Assembly (NCBI GenBank): GCA_947359465.1
Contig: OX375883.1
Coordinates: 14,200,088 to 14,264,087, forward strand
Reading direction: 5' to 3'
DNA: 64,000 nt
Source of the DNA: Metellina segmentata
Taxonomy: Eukaryota; Arthropoda; Arachnida; Araneae; Tetragnathidae
Shown: piece by piece, positions 31,569 to 43,028 of the stretch
How the letters are laid out: the number at the start of each line of letters is the position of its first letter
Numbering within the stretch: the first letter of the stretch is position 1
Program-made: the position numbers and the translations under genes
Notes under the pieces: generated by a model
Told to the model about the DNA's origin: nothing
The model's database searches: none
Seen by the model: the letters and a program-made list of their open reading frames with translations, nothing else

Positions 31569-31765
31569 ATGGAGGCTCAAACAACACCATGTCCAAATAT
31601 CTCGACTTTGAATGACCGCTGCTTAGACATTTGGAACAACCTGTCTCCAGTCATGTACCAAGAACTTGTGGCATCTATGCCCAGGCGAGTTGCAGCTGTT
31701 TTGCAGGCCAAAGGAGGCGCAACGCGTTATTGAGTACGTGGTCATAATGTTTGGCTCTTCATTGT
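31569..31765 (+). pseudogene. Tc1 transposase C-terminal fragment
   Basis: In-frame text NNLSPVMYQELVASMPRRVA followed by VLQAKGGATRY and TGA at 31725-31727 is the typical end of Tc1 transposases. The sequence after the stop (CATAATGTTTGGCTCTTCATTG) then runs into TATATA; its first 20 bases are CATAATGTTTGGCTCTTCAT. The catalytic part is absent. The Gypsy element is inserted in the adjoining TA tract. Confidence 0.75.
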
Positions 31766-31772
31766 ATATATA

Positions 31773-31886
31773 TGTGGTGCCCAGCCTCTGCCTGCCACTA
31801 GAGGGCACCTCCACGCTGAAGTCATCTCCTACCACTGCGCAGCCACACCGCGCATCCGCGCAACGCCGAGATCCAGAAGTGACTAA
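31773..31886 (+). repeat. 5' LTR, first part
   Basis: Matches 42456-42569 (TGTGGTGCCCAGYCTCTGCC and on to ATCCAGAAGTGACT). It is cut by the element that starts at 31887. Confidence 0.93.
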
Positions 31887-32534
31887 AGGCTGGTTTACGA
31901 TTCTGCGTATGTCCAACTGCGTATGCTCCGCCTTAACGCATACGCGGAGGAGAGTCGTTTACAGTTTTGCGTATGGGCTTCCGTCGGAACGAGAAATCCA
32001 GCTTTCGATTATGCACACTAGATGGCGTGTTTACTTTTCGCGCGCTTTCTTGATCCATTTCAGTATTTTTTTACGAGCGTTTTTTTTCTACCGTCTTATG
32101 TTTACTTTAACCAATTTTGAGAACCGTTGTTTTTTTTTTCTTTTTCAACGGGAGACATTTTTGTAGGTACTTGAGAACATTGCGAAATTAACATCACTTT
32201 GGAAACTTTTAACTCCGAACAAAACCAAAATTAGAATAAACAAGTAAATTTCGATTTCTAAAAAATATTGTACCGATTGTGAATACTCAGATAAATCAAC
32301 ATTAAACTATTTTCTTTCCAAAACAACTATCTACTTTAAACTGAGACTAAGTGTTAAATTTAATCAGAGCATTAAAAACCAAAATGAAATGAAGTTACAT
32401 GAATAATTTGTTTTAAAATCTTTTTACTTTTGAAGCCTTTTATGTGAGATTGAAGGAAAACACGAAATTTGATATCTGATGAGGGTTTCTAGTTATTGAA
32501 ATGTAAATAAATATAACTTCGATTTACTCATTAT

Positions 32535-33413
32535 CAGGGTGTCAAGATTTAAATCAAATGATTTTTTTTTGTATCACTGATTTAAATCACAACAAATCAC
32601 ACACTTTTTATAACTAAGTAAATACACCATAGAAGTTGTAAAACGCTTTAATGTTTCTGTACTCATGGTGATTTCAGCATTAATGGCTACACTAAGCTCA
32701 GAGAGAACTGGGTCAATTAATGCATATTATAAAAGATTGCAACAGTCAGTAGTAACCTATTAGAATATACTATATACTGGAAACAGTAATGTAAACACAC
32801 ATGACATCATAAATCTAAATGCCAGGAAGAGTAATGTATAAACATTCCTGATTAACAGCACTCATAATATAAACACTCAAAAGTATGTATGCAACACAGT
32901 TTGATTCACAAAATTATAAACTAAAGGGTAGTTTACTAAAGAGAAAGAGGCTAAATTACTTCCTACTTGTGTTTTAGGTATTTGTCAGTAAGCTTATTTT
33001 TGTGGTGTGCAATAGAGATTAAAGAGTAGAAATATACATTTTCACACACACACAGCCATTAACATGTCAGCAGGAAGAAAGAAAGATCCAATATTAATTC
33101 AAAGTTTTAATATTAGAATTTACTATAGTCTGATTATTTCTGTCCTCTATTCTACTTCTCACACTATAGTTTAGGTCTGTAACTTACACTTACTGATAAA
33201 TTTGTTAACATGATGATGTAATTTACTCAAGGAAAACTATGTAGGATGACAACTTGTGTTTTAAAGTTAAACAAATGTTAAGTATATATTGATTTACCAT
33301 GTCACAAACTAAATTTTTTATTTAACAAATGTATAGATAATTATTTAAAAAAAAAGTGCATAGAGCCTACAGAAATTTAAATTAAAAAAATCTGATTGAT
33401 TTTTTTACACCGG
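32535..33413. mobile_element. Non-autonomous hAT element, 879 bp
   Basis: The ends are CAGGGTGTCAAGATTT and the inverted CCGGTGTAAAAAAATC. The 8-bp duplication CTCATTAT lies at 32527-32534 and 33414-33421. The interior is AT-rich, with no gene. Confidence 0.9.
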
Positions 33414-33976
33414 CTCATTATATTTTAATCCAGCCAACCACCAAACAAAAATTTAGTTGTCCATACAAACCTCATTTCCATGAAAAATTGTATCATCTTT
33501 TGTAAAATCTACAATTTTTTTTACACATTAAACAGAATAAAGTAAGCTTTAATGAATTGGAGTATGTATATTTTATCATTTGGTTGGTGCTATAAATTCA
33601 AATTGTTAGCATTCCATTTCTGCCTAAGATTTTTTTAAACTTGAACAAAACACACCTTGAATGTTGGGAAGTATTGAATTTTTAGTCAGCGAAACATTTT
33701 CCAATGGTATATTATGTAGTTAATTTATTTTCAATAGAAATGTTATTTTGTACTGAGAGTTTTTAATTGTACTTAAGAATATGTTTCTTGTGTCAACTCA
33801 CTACAATAGGAAAATTACTGTGTTTCTCATATTTCAAGAAATTTATTTATGCATACTATACATGTATGTAGTAACCATGTTCTTTTAATCATTTAGATTT
33901 AGTTTACCATGTCCTCTCTTTTATGATTTGTGTGTCTTGCATATTCAATCTTATAAGCATTGTTAAATACTTAATA

Positions 33977-34813
33977 CTAGTCGGGCTGCGCCAGCTAGCG
34001 CTCGGCAGTGTGTAATAGTGCTTTTTAAACTTTACACACTGTAATTAAACCTGTTTTGATTTGTATAGTTTATTTATTTTTGTGAAACAATTCTTTAAAT
34101 CAATATTCATTCAAATATTTAAGCAAAGTTGGTCGAAATGTACATATACCGCTACAAAATTACCCACGTCTAGAGATATTTTGCAGGAAATAGACATATC
34201 ATTAAAATCTAACTCCTAAATAATATTTCTGCAACATGTAATATACCGGAACACATAATGCAAACAAAAATAAAATTCCAATTCTTGAAAAAATGCTAAA
34301 TTCTGAAGAAAAAAAAACACGTACGTATCTATTCAAACGTGTTGAATTTCGACTTCCTGATTATATTTATTGTGAAATATAATAATGCGACAAAAGACTT
34401 TTCAACGATATTGACAAAGACAATAATGATTTATTAACAAAAATAACACATATTTATAATACTTGGGAATCTTCAAATATGTCCGCAACATCTCGCAGTC
34501 AACTCAAATACCCAAACACGGAATTCTAAATCAAATTAAAAAAGTAAACATTAATTCTGACGCGTGGCCAGATACCGGATAGTAAAATTACGTTTAAATT
34601 ACTTTTACATCAAAGGAAGAAATAAAAAGTAAGTTCAAACATAAATATTACAATTTAATTCCTTATTTTTCATAGAAATTGACCTTGGCTAGTTGAAAAC
34701 AGCAAGAAGTCAAAATATCTGGGTTATTTTATATATGTTGATTGTTGCCATTCGACGATACACAAATAACGTCGATTTCGGGTCCACGTACGTTAGTGTT
34801 TTATATATAGAGA
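33977..34813 (-). mobile_element. Non-autonomous Helitron, 837 bp
   Basis: On the minus strand it begins TCTCTATATATAAAACAC after an A and ends in CTAG before a T. A GC-rich hairpin region (GCGCTAGCTGGCGCAGCCCG) lies just before the end. The A-to-T insertion site, TC start and CTRR end are the Helitron rules. It shares the 5' style with 39396-40048. No RepHel gene is present. Confidence 0.85.
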
Positions 34814-35278
34814 TAATTTAAATATATAAGATAATAGGCACAAGAACAATGCAATTGAATATTTCATATAAACTTCCTATTAAAATATTCAAAGAAAATT
34901 CAAGTTACTTATGTTTAATATTATACTTGGATTGAATGCCGTTCACTGAGCAAATAATTTCAATTTATAAAATGGATAGGTGGCAAAATACAAGTGAAGT
35001 AAACACAGATGAGAATAATTAATTTATAATAAATGTAATATGATGCATGTAATGTGCTATTTTAAATATTTACCTGAAACATTAAGAAATAATTAGTAAG
35101 CAAATATAATTTCACTTTATTTAATATAAGTATTGAAAAAAATTATTTTATTCTTTTTCTGCATTTGTGACTCAAAATTACATTAAATACAAAACTTGTA
35201 AATTTTAAAATGAAACTAGTACTAAAGATTATGAATAATAAAATGTACACACAAGAAATTCTTAGCATTAAATTTATT

Positions 35279-36790
35279 TAATTATAAATCTATTAATATA
35301 AGCAATTGTGCAATTGTATACATTCGAATTGTGCCCATGGAGTTTACAAAACTATCATGTAGCTCAAGTGTATTCTTTCGCCATTGACAGAGCAACTGAT
35401 ATCTTTCAGAAGTTAGCTTCTTTCTCTTCTTTAGAGAACAATGTCTGAAATATAAAATGAAATAAACAAAATGCAAACTATATAACCACTGGTCATTAAA
35501 TTCATCTTATGGATACTAACTTTTTGATATATGGTATTAAACATGAAATCACACTGTAAGTTAATTATCGACTTTCTGAATAACTCAAAAAGAAATTTTA
35601 TTAAACTGGGAGTGGAGTATGTTTTATATTCAACTAATAACCACTATCTCAGCCTAAGCCATTCGGTGTATCGCCTTGTAATTTTGAACCATGGTCAGAT
35701 GACGAGGCAACATCCGAGCTGGCACCCCACTCTCCGAACTTCTACACCAACCAAACGTGAGGACTTTCAGCCACGACAAATTTAAGGTATATCAGCCACC
35801 TCTACACTATACGTTTTATATAACCTACAACAGTTTTACCCAATATATTGATTATTATCCTGGTGTAATAAGATTATAAAAACTTACATAGCAACACTTT
35901 AAAAACTGAATTAATCAACATTTAGTTTTATATCATTTTTAACATGGAAAGTACATTGTTTTTCAAATTTGAGATAGAAATTTTACAGAAGAATCAATTG
36001 CGGTTACTGTGTCTTGATTTGATGGGTATTCAAGGACGTTTCAAAATTTCACACAATCACTCGCTGAAAGCAGAGCTTTTAAGGAGTTACATGTAAATCT
36101 AGACACATTGCCGGAGTAGATGAAAAATTATGATACTGACTACTCACAATATGTACAATATCACCTAAGGTAAAATATTAAATGTATTGAGGGGGGGGGA
36201 AGCAGAGTATAGTAATTAACCTTGTAAACATACATATAAATGTTTTCTCATCAACAGATATACATCAAATGCATTGCAACTAAGCATGAATAAAATGACA
36301 CTAGTTTTGAATTACAAACATAAGTATTATAAAAATGTTAAGTTATAAATGATTATTTTACATAGTGTTATTACTTTATAAACGTATTGTTCGTGTCCCT
36401 TATCTCCGGAACAGTTTTTGGCATCACTCTTTAATAGACATAACTTTTCATGTTCTTCGAACATTGCCAACTTCTCAGAAAGTGTCTGATCTTGTGACAA
36501 AGTAGAATATTGCCAGCGTTTCCATACAACAATCTCACTCTTTATGCATTTACAGTACAAAACAAAACAGTACTAGATTTTGTGTTTTTGTTTGAGACAC
36601 GACAAATTTTAAACATTACCAGAATTATTTAAACAAGCCATATTTTAAGAAAATAATGAGTGACCTTTTGTAAGAGAACTGCTCAGTATTGCAGCATCTT
36701 CTGTCTTGATACTGCATTTCTATTGAACATCTGGCCCTGGATGTACTTTCATCACTTAAATGAAGTTGGATATTATTCTGCAAAAAAAAA
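35279..36790 (-). other. Possible three-exon gene inside the Harbinger-like element
   Basis: Three minus-strand segments have splice-like borders. Segment 1: acceptor TTTTTTTGCAG at about 36786, coding QYQDRRCCNTEQFSYK, donor-like GTCACT near 36670. Segment 2: 36560-36383, KCIKSEIVVWKRWQYST, donor GTAATA. Segment 3: acceptor TTTTATATTTCAG at about 35445, coding HCSLKKRKKLTSERYQLLCQ, stop near 35279 followed at once by AATAAA. Segment 3 with its polyadenylation signal is the best supported. The reading phases of segments 1 and 2 do not join cleanly with the sites I can see. No known domain was recognised; it may be an accessory or captured gene. Confidence 0.3.
35673..35765. repeat. Short interspersed repeat copy
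   Basis: TTTTGAACCATGGTCAGATG and following bases (GCTGGCACCCCACTCTCCGA) are the reverse complement of 57827-57905. I associate this repeat, from memory, with orb-weaver spider genomes. Its class is unclear. Confidence 0.6.
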
Positions 36791-38562
36791 AATTACAACC
36801 AATTAGTTGACATAGGAATTAAAATTCACAATTTTGAAATTTTTAAGGTTTCTCCAAGTATGTACTGTTTGCGCCAGAAGCGACATCTGTTGGAAAGGTT
36901 TTAACTGTCAGTGTGTTCTGAGAAGCCACTGAGCGGTATCAGCTCTCATAGTAAGAAACAAATAAGCTAAAGTCCAAATGAGGTGTTCTTCCTTGTGTTG
37001 AGCATCAGTAAGTTTATTTTGTGAAAAGTCGGTTCAAAAACCAAAACCTAAGCTATCATGCGAATACATGTACTTTCTTTGACTTAGAAAGGTAGTGAAT
37101 TTGAAGTGAGCCCATTACATTTGGTAGTTTGCAGCGGCATAATTTCCTTTGATTTGATTGCTTCCGACAAAGAAATACCTCTTGATGCCATTTGTACCGA
37201 TACAAATCCACCACAAGAAAATTGATAATACATTTTACTCAGAAGGTACTTTTCGGTTTTCTGGTTTCCAGTCATAATTATGCAATGAAGCTTTCAAAAG
37301 TGGAAATTTGTTGGTATTCGTTGAAGTCTCATTCTTCCAGTGCAGTGGATATTCAGGCTGTGAATCGAAATAACGCTTTCGGTGGCTGTGCTAGTTCGTT
37401 CAGCAAAACCTTTGAATGCAGGCCATACAATAAAAAATGTGGCAAAAGAAAGTATAATTTACTCTGTCACAGTCAGAGGAAACCAAGAAATTTTCAGTCA
37501 TTGTTGAAAGCCTATGTATAGGGGTTGTCATAAGACTTGAACTGAAACCGAAAAACTATCAGTACACAAATTAATGAAGATAATTCTGTTTAAAGTAGCG
37601 AACTGAAGCATTTTGGTCATCAAACAGTATCACTAGAAAAACAGAAAACAAATCTCAGGGTTTGGTTAGGTTTCAACAGTGCAAGGGCCATATTTGGCTG
37701 CACCAAACACAGGACAGATAATGTCAAGTAATGTACTTACACAAAGGTTTTACTGATACCAAAGAGGGAAATACACCTAGGGTGAAATAGAATCTGTGCT
37801 GCCTATAACTGGCAGGTAGCTAACTGTGGGTAAAACCTCCGAGAAACGAAGGCACCTCAATCTCAGGGAAAGAACATTTGCATATAGAAAATCAGATGAA
37901 GTTTTTTGTACATTTCCTCTTAACTAAGCACTTCAGTAGAAGTTCAAGTGTTGTGTTTTGTAAAGTTGAGAAAGTAACAATTATTGGTCAAAAGAGGAGG
38001 TGGAATGGAATAATCATACAACAAAAGTTTCCTACATCCACAAATGTTTACGACCACAATAGTTTCAGTTATAAAAAATAAACAGCTATTTCTACAGCGC
38101 TTTTCTATCGCTCACTTTAATTTGCCAATAAACTTAAAAATCGCTCATGAAATAAACGCTACCCGACAAATCAACTTCAAAAACAATTTTTCACCAGCAT
38201 AAACTAAGAGGTTTTATTATTTCGGATGAAACTGGGTAAACAAAATATAGATATATTGCAATGCATAATAGAGATTAGTGTAAATACATGTACTCACAAG
38301 GAATTCCAAAGGCCTTTGCAACAGCTACCCGTCTCTTTCGAAGTCAAATTCGTACATAACGCATGCCCAGTGTTTTATAATGTTTTTTTAAACTTCCACA
38401 GTCAGCAACTCACTAACAAGTTCGGTAATAGCGATGTTTAGTTTATTACTCGATTGAATCAAAACATAACATCTCGCCCATCTGTCAATCACGTCGTTCT
38501 CCTCTATCATTGGTTCGACGCAACCGACGCATACGGACATACGCAGAATCGTAAACTGGCCC

Positions 38563-38837
38563 TTAGACGCAAGACGACAGCGCTAGCAGAAAGACGTGTG
38601 CGCGTGAGCTGATCCGCGACGACGAGCGGCTATGAACGACGAGCGCCGATAATGGACACTTCTTTAAGAAAGACTTGATACTTGAACTGTGCAATCTCCT
38701 CGAACTACATTGAGCTTTTTACCATTGTTTTAGCCATCCCATCTTGTAAATAGTAACTTCATGTTCATCAGCTAATTAAACTTCATTATTCTGTAAAGAT
38801 TGTTTACTACTTACTACTCCCACACCCGGCCCCCACA
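38563..38837 (+). repeat. 5' LTR, second part
   Basis: Matches 42567-42824 (GCTAGCAGAAAGACGTGTGC to CCCGGCCCCCACA) with a 17-bp extra stretch GGCTATGAACGACGAGC-type near 38620. It contains the polyadenylation-like AATTAAAC region near 38772. Confidence 0.93.
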
Positions 38838-39106
38838 AATTTTCAAAAGCGGGATAATGAACGCCTGGATGATGAACGCCTAGATAATGAACGCCTGGAT
38901 AATGAACGGATGATGAACGCTTGGAAATACGCCTGAATGTACGTCTAGAAGTATGAGAAGTCGCACCGAAAAAGAAAAACTGTGTAAACACCTGTGACTC
39001 TTTGAACTTGTGACTGTGTTTCAAAAACGAAATCTCAACTGCAATCTCCAAGCTGCTCCTTACAGCAAAAACATCTTAAAGGTACGTGAACATTCCATAA
39101 TATAAC
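38838..39106 (+). other. Gypsy leader with short tandem repeats
   Basis: 38855-38925 carries five copies of GATAATGAACGCCTG with variants. No primer-binding site could be assigned confidently directly after the LTR. Confidence 0.5.
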
Positions 39107-41109
39107 ATGATTTTGAATGATATTAAAGAAGTCAGCGTTGCATCGAATAATTGCAAGACCGACAAAATAAGAATTTTGCATAGATTCACTTTCGAAAATG
39201 ACGGCAATCGATCGAATAGAACACGCGTAAGAAATTTTCCTGGCTTTAATTTCGAAACAGATAGCGAAGAATTTAATGAGAAATTGAAAAATAAACAAGG
39301 TAGCTTTTCCCTAAACGAATTGATTACAATATCTAACTTGCTAAGCATTAGTTTCGAAGGCACAAAAGCGGGAATAGCAAAAATAATTTTATTTACTAGG
39401 GGGCCTGCCCCCTGCTTGCTAACGCTCGCCAACCCCCGGAGGATTGCTTCGCAATCCTCATTGGTTCGCTGCGCGAACCTATGCTCGCTTCGCTCGCCTC
39501 AATGAAGACATGTATCCTGGCAGAAGGGATTGTTTACAAAATATGTTGCCAAAAAAATGTTTTTCAAATCTAAATTTGCTGTATTACATAAAAAATATAT
39601 ACAGTATCTCTAAAATCAGAATTGAAATGAAAACTTTGTGCAAATTTTGACTCGAAATGTGAGCGTTGCTTTGGAAATTGAATACCCAGCTTGTTGTTTG
39701 TGTGTACATTTTCCCAGCACTCAAACGACCCACACTTTTTCATTGAGTTTGTTGCCGAAAGTTGTAATGCAAGCGTCTTGTTGAACTATAATTGTTGGCC
39801 CTGAAAAGGACCGTTTTTTAAATGGCCTGAAAAGATCCTCCGCTTTTTTTTATTTCTATTATAAACTAACTGCAACAGCTCATTAAAATTTCCTTTTTTT
39901 CCAATAAAACTTCATCTGATAAAGCTATAAATTCAATCAATGCGCGAGACTTCGCGATAAACAAACAATCGTACAGTGTTGCCAAAACGCGATTACAAAT
40001 AACGTCTTTTTTTCTGTGCCACGTAAGAGAATTATATATATATATAGATGTTATGTAACCTATAAAGCTTCGTCGAGAACGAACGCGCCGATCTGTCTGA
40101 AACTGAATCGGAAGACGTTACAAACGAAACTAGAAACAAAAACGATTTTTTAATGCAGTGCAATGAAATCGAAAGTATTACTAATAACTCTCAGTGTGAT
40201 TATATGCACAGTAGACATAAGAGAGATAAGAATGACTTTTCTGTAAAATGTGGTGACTTTGATTTTATAAGTAATACTCATGTTTCTCAGTGTGATGATG
40301 TATATATTAGTAGAAATAAGATTAATACTCGTAGTAATAATTCTTTTCAAAATGTCAGTATAAATTACTCTGATATCGAAAGTATCCTTACTAAGTTCAA
40401 TGCAGAACCGCACGAAAATGTTTTCAATTGGATCGAACATTTCGAGAATACCTGTCAGCTGTTTTCCTTATCGGAATTGCAAAAATTTATTTTTGGCAAG
40501 AGATCGCTTAGTGGTAACGCTGCTTTGTTTGTTAGAACAGAACCAGAAAAAAATTCATGGTCAAAATTGAAACAGGCCTTGATCGAAAAATTCTCTTTTG
40601 AAATAAACTCTGCTAATTTACATGAACTTTTGAGAAAAAGGAAAATGAAAGATTCTGAAACCACTCAAGAATATTTTTTAAAGATGAAAGAATTGTGCAA
40701 TTGCGGAAAAATCGATGACGCTGCTTTGATGCACTATGTGTTTAAGGGAATAAACGACAAACAGGAAAACAAAACTATTCTGTATGGTTGTAAAAATTTG
40801 TTTGAGTTTAAGGAAAAACTGAAAGTTTATGAAATTATGAAAGCCGATTATGCATATGGTAAAGTTGCTATCGACAGAAAAAATTTTGGTAGAAAGAATT
40901 TCGATAGGATGAATTATGATAATAAGAATTTTGATAAAACAAAAAATGAGTATCGTAATAGATTTAATTCTAAAAACAAAACTGCAAACAGAGATAGAGT
41001 CAAGTTTGATGGAATGAAATACAATGGTTCAGAAAATCGTAGCAATAAGATTTGTTTTAATTGTGGATCAAAAGATCATATTTCTAGATTTTGTATTCAT
41101 AAAGATTAA
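39107..41109 (+). pseudogene. Gypsy gag with SAP-like N-terminus and CCHC fingers, split by a Helitron
   Basis: Segment 1 (39107-39395) starts MILNDIKEVSVASN and includes FSLNELITISNLLSISFEGT plus KAGIAKIILF, which fits a SAP helix-extended-loop-helix motif. A 653-bp Helitron follows. Beyond it the same frame continues after one TAA (40064-40066) into SFVENERADLSE and on to the 318-residue open frame 40153-41109. That has the capsid-type text NVFNWIEHFENTCQLFS, LSGNAALFVRTE and TTQEYFLKMKELC, a long Lys/Asn-rich stretch, and one zinc knuckle (CFNCGSKDHISRFC). A second knuckle (CFQCGTFGHKASEC) lies after the TAA at 41107-41109, at the start of pol. Gag would package the RNA; this copy is broken at two points. 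Confidence 0.8.
39396..40048 (-). mobile_element. Non-autonomous Helitron, 653 bp, in gag
   Basis: On the minus strand it begins TCTATATATATATAATTCTC after an A and ends CTAG before a T (39396-39399). The terminal 120 bp are GC-rich with hairpins such as GCGAGCGAAGCGAGC and GGTTCGCGCAGCGAACC. Its 5' text (ACGTTATTTGTAATCGCG with TTTTGGCAACACTGTACG) resembles that of 33977-34813. There is no coding capacity. Confidence 0.88.
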
Positions 41110-41994
41110 GGACTTAAATGTTTTCAATGTGGCACGTTTGGTCACAAGGCTTCGGAATGTAGAATGAATTCGAAAACGGAAGTAGCCATTTTGGATGTTA
41201 GCGTAAAATCGAAAGTAATGAAAATGGTTATGATTAATGGTTTAAGTGTTAATTCATTGATAGATACTGGAAGTCAAGCTACTCTGATTCGTAAATCTGT
41301 TTTTGACAAATTGACTATTAAGGATTTATGCCCGTTGAATTCTACTTTGACTGGTTTTGGAAAATGCCGAGTAGAATCGTTAGGCTATTTTAAAGGAAAC
41401 GTTCAAATTGATAATTTTGAGGGTGATGCTGATATATGCGTAGTAGAAAATAATGTTATGACTTATGACGCTATTATTGGACTAAATATGTTAATGTTGG
41501 GTGAAACATTAATTAACGAAAACGGAATTACTCTGAAAAATAAATACCAGTGTGTTGAGGAAATAAATACTTTGTCTGTTTTACCAACGGATTTGTCAAC
41601 TGGTGACGATGTTGATGTAAATATTGAACCTGACGTTCCAAATATCTTAAAAGAAAAGATACAACAATTAGTTTCGAATTATGAACCTCACAAAACAAAA
41701 ACAACAAATGTTGAATTGAATATCTTGGTAAAAAATAATGAACCTGTATCTCATCAGCCACGTAGCTTACCATTTTCAGAGAAAAAGATCGTCGAATTGC
41801 AAGTTACTGATTGGTTAGATCAAGGGATAGTAGAACCAAGTTCTTCAGAATATTGTAGCCCAGTTGTAATTGTAAAGAAAAAGGATGGAACACCTCGTGT
41901 GTGCATTTACTATAGAAGATTAAATAAAGTAATTGTAAAGGACGGATTTCCCTTACCATTAATTGAAGAAACAGAAGATTTAACAGAAGATTGA
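41110..41994 (+). pseudogene. Gypsy pol, retropepsin and N-terminal part of reverse transcriptase
   Basis: The open frame from 41164 (276 residues) follows the second zinc knuckle. The aspartic protease site is LIDTGSQATLIR (Asp about residue 37), with the second conserved block YDAIIGLNMLMLGET. Then come the RT entry region SEYCSPVVIVKKKDGTPRVC, YYRRLNKVIVKDGFPLP, and a stop at 41992-41994. The family has Asp where this copy reads Tyr in IYYRRLN. Palm motifs with the catalytic YxDD, RNase H and the integrase core are absent, so this is an internal deletion. Confidence 0.85.
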
Positions 41995-42004
41995 AAAAAC
42001 CATA

Positions 42005-42133
42005 TATATATATAGAATCACCAGAATTAGAGAAGGAAATACGTACGACGTTGTAAAAGAAGGATGTCATGAAGGACCCAACCTCACTACAATATGGGCC
42101 GAATTTCTTAAACCGTGGAATTGGATTTAAGAG
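42005..42133 (+). pseudogene. Gypsy pol C-terminal stub
   Basis: One frame reads YDVVKEGCHEGPNLTTIWAE then FLKPWNWI and a stop near 42133, which looks like the end of a pol polyprotein. It lies right after the RT fragment and a TATATATATATA run, marking the deletion join. Confidence 0.45.
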
Positions 42134-42400
42134 TTTGCTAAGACGAGTCAAAGGAAAGAAGTTAAAGACGAAAGATTTTTAAAGAAGTTAAAGGCGAAAG
42201 ATGTTTAAAGAAGTTAAAGACGAAAGATGTTTAAAGAAGAAAGAAGTTAAAGACGAAAGACGTTTAAAGAAGAAAGAAGTTAAAGACGTTGAAAGAAGTT
42301 AAAGACGAAAGAAGCTGAAGACGTAGGAAGTTTGAAAAAGACGGAAGACGTTTGAAAGAAAGACGAAGAACGACGTTTAAAGACGACAAATGAAGCTAGA
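42134..42400 (+). repeat. Purine-rich tandem repeat between pol and 3' LTR
   Basis: Irregular units of GAAGTTAAAGACGAAAGATG and TTTAAAGAAGAAAGAAG of 12-26 bp. The plus strand is almost free of C. It could be a slippage product around a polypurine region. Confidence 0.8.
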
Positions 42401-42455
42401 AGACGATTTGGCTTATTTAATCATTTCCAGAGCTGAAGGACATTTCAGAGTGAAT

Positions 42456-42824
42456 TGTGGTGCCCAGTCTCTGCCTGCCACTAGAGGGCACCTCCACGCT
42501 GAAGTCATCACCTACCACTGCGCAGCCACACCGCGCATCCGCGCAACGCCGAGATCCAGAAGTGACTGAGACGCAAGACAACAGCGCTAGCAGAAAGACG
42601 TGTGCGCGTGAGCTGAACCGGGACGACGAGCGCCGATAATGGACACTTCTTTAAGAAAGACTTGATACTTGAACTGTGCAATCTCCTCGAACTACATTGA
42701 GCTTTTTACCATTGTTTTAGCCATCCCATCTTGTAAATAGTAACTTCATGTTCATCAGCTAATTAAACTTCATTATTCTGTATAGATTGTTTACTACTTA
42801 CTACTCCCACACCCGGCCCCCACA
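42456..42824 (+). repeat. 3' LTR of the Gypsy element
   Basis: 369 bp, TGTGGTGCCCAG to CCCGGCCCCCACA, intact. It contains TCTTGTAAATAG and AATTAAAC regions typical of the poly(A) half. Confidence 0.94.
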
Positions 42825-43028
42825 TATATATCCCCCAATATTGAAAACGGTCAAACGAATTTCCCTTCTCCAAGGATTGTATTTGAATCAACTTTGCACT
42901 GGAGCCACACAATGGGCTGTTGGCGACAATCCTGAATCACCCCCAGCAGGGAAACATTCAGCGAAAACACCAAGGTCTCCCCTCCTTCAGTGACAGTTCA
43001 CTGTCTTCCGACTGAGTGAGCAAAACGG
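42825..43028. other. Spacer after the Gypsy element
   Basis: Nothing recognised. It ends at the left border of the segmental duplication. Confidence 0.4.

Larger units (their letters stand above)
31887..38562. mobile_element. Harbinger-like DNA element, 6.68 kb, inserted in the 5' LTR
   Basis: The ends are AGGCTGGTTTACGATTCTGC and the inverted GGGCCAGTTTACGATTCTGC; the inverted repeat continues through GTATGTCC. The flanking trinucleotides TAA (31884-31886) and TTA (38563-38565) replace TGA of the intact 3' LTR, fitting a 3-bp TWA-type target duplication. Short TIRs and a 3-bp site suggest PIF/Harbinger or ISL2EU. No transposase could be read. The interior holds a hAT MITE, a Helitron, a short repeat at 35673 and possible exons at 35279-36790. 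36791-38562 shows no supported gene. Confidence 0.75.
31773..42824 (+). mobile_element. Ty3/Gypsy LTR retrotransposon, internally deleted, with nested insertions
   Basis: The LTR starts TGTGGTGCCCAG and ends CCCGGCCCCCACA. The 3' LTR is 42456-42824 (369 bp). The 5' LTR is split into 31773-31886 and 38563-38837. TATATA flanks both outer ends. The coding order gag, retropepsin, start of RT is preserved at 39107-41994; the rest of RT, RNase H and almost all integrase are missing. The two LTRs differ at about eight positions plus a 17-bp indel over roughly 350 compared bases, so the insertion is fairly recent, yet it already carries a 6.7 kb Harbinger-like element and a Helitron. Confidence 0.93.

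Noticed and set aside
31666..32166. 166-codon plus-strand frame across 31.7-32.2 kb
   Set aside because: It runs through three unrelated elements (Tc1 end, LTR, Harbinger-like TIR) and cannot be one gene.
39396..39520. GC-rich palindromes (GCGAGCGAAGCGAGC) as possible bacterial contamination
   Set aside because: They form the terminal hairpin region of a Helitron with a clean A/T insertion site.
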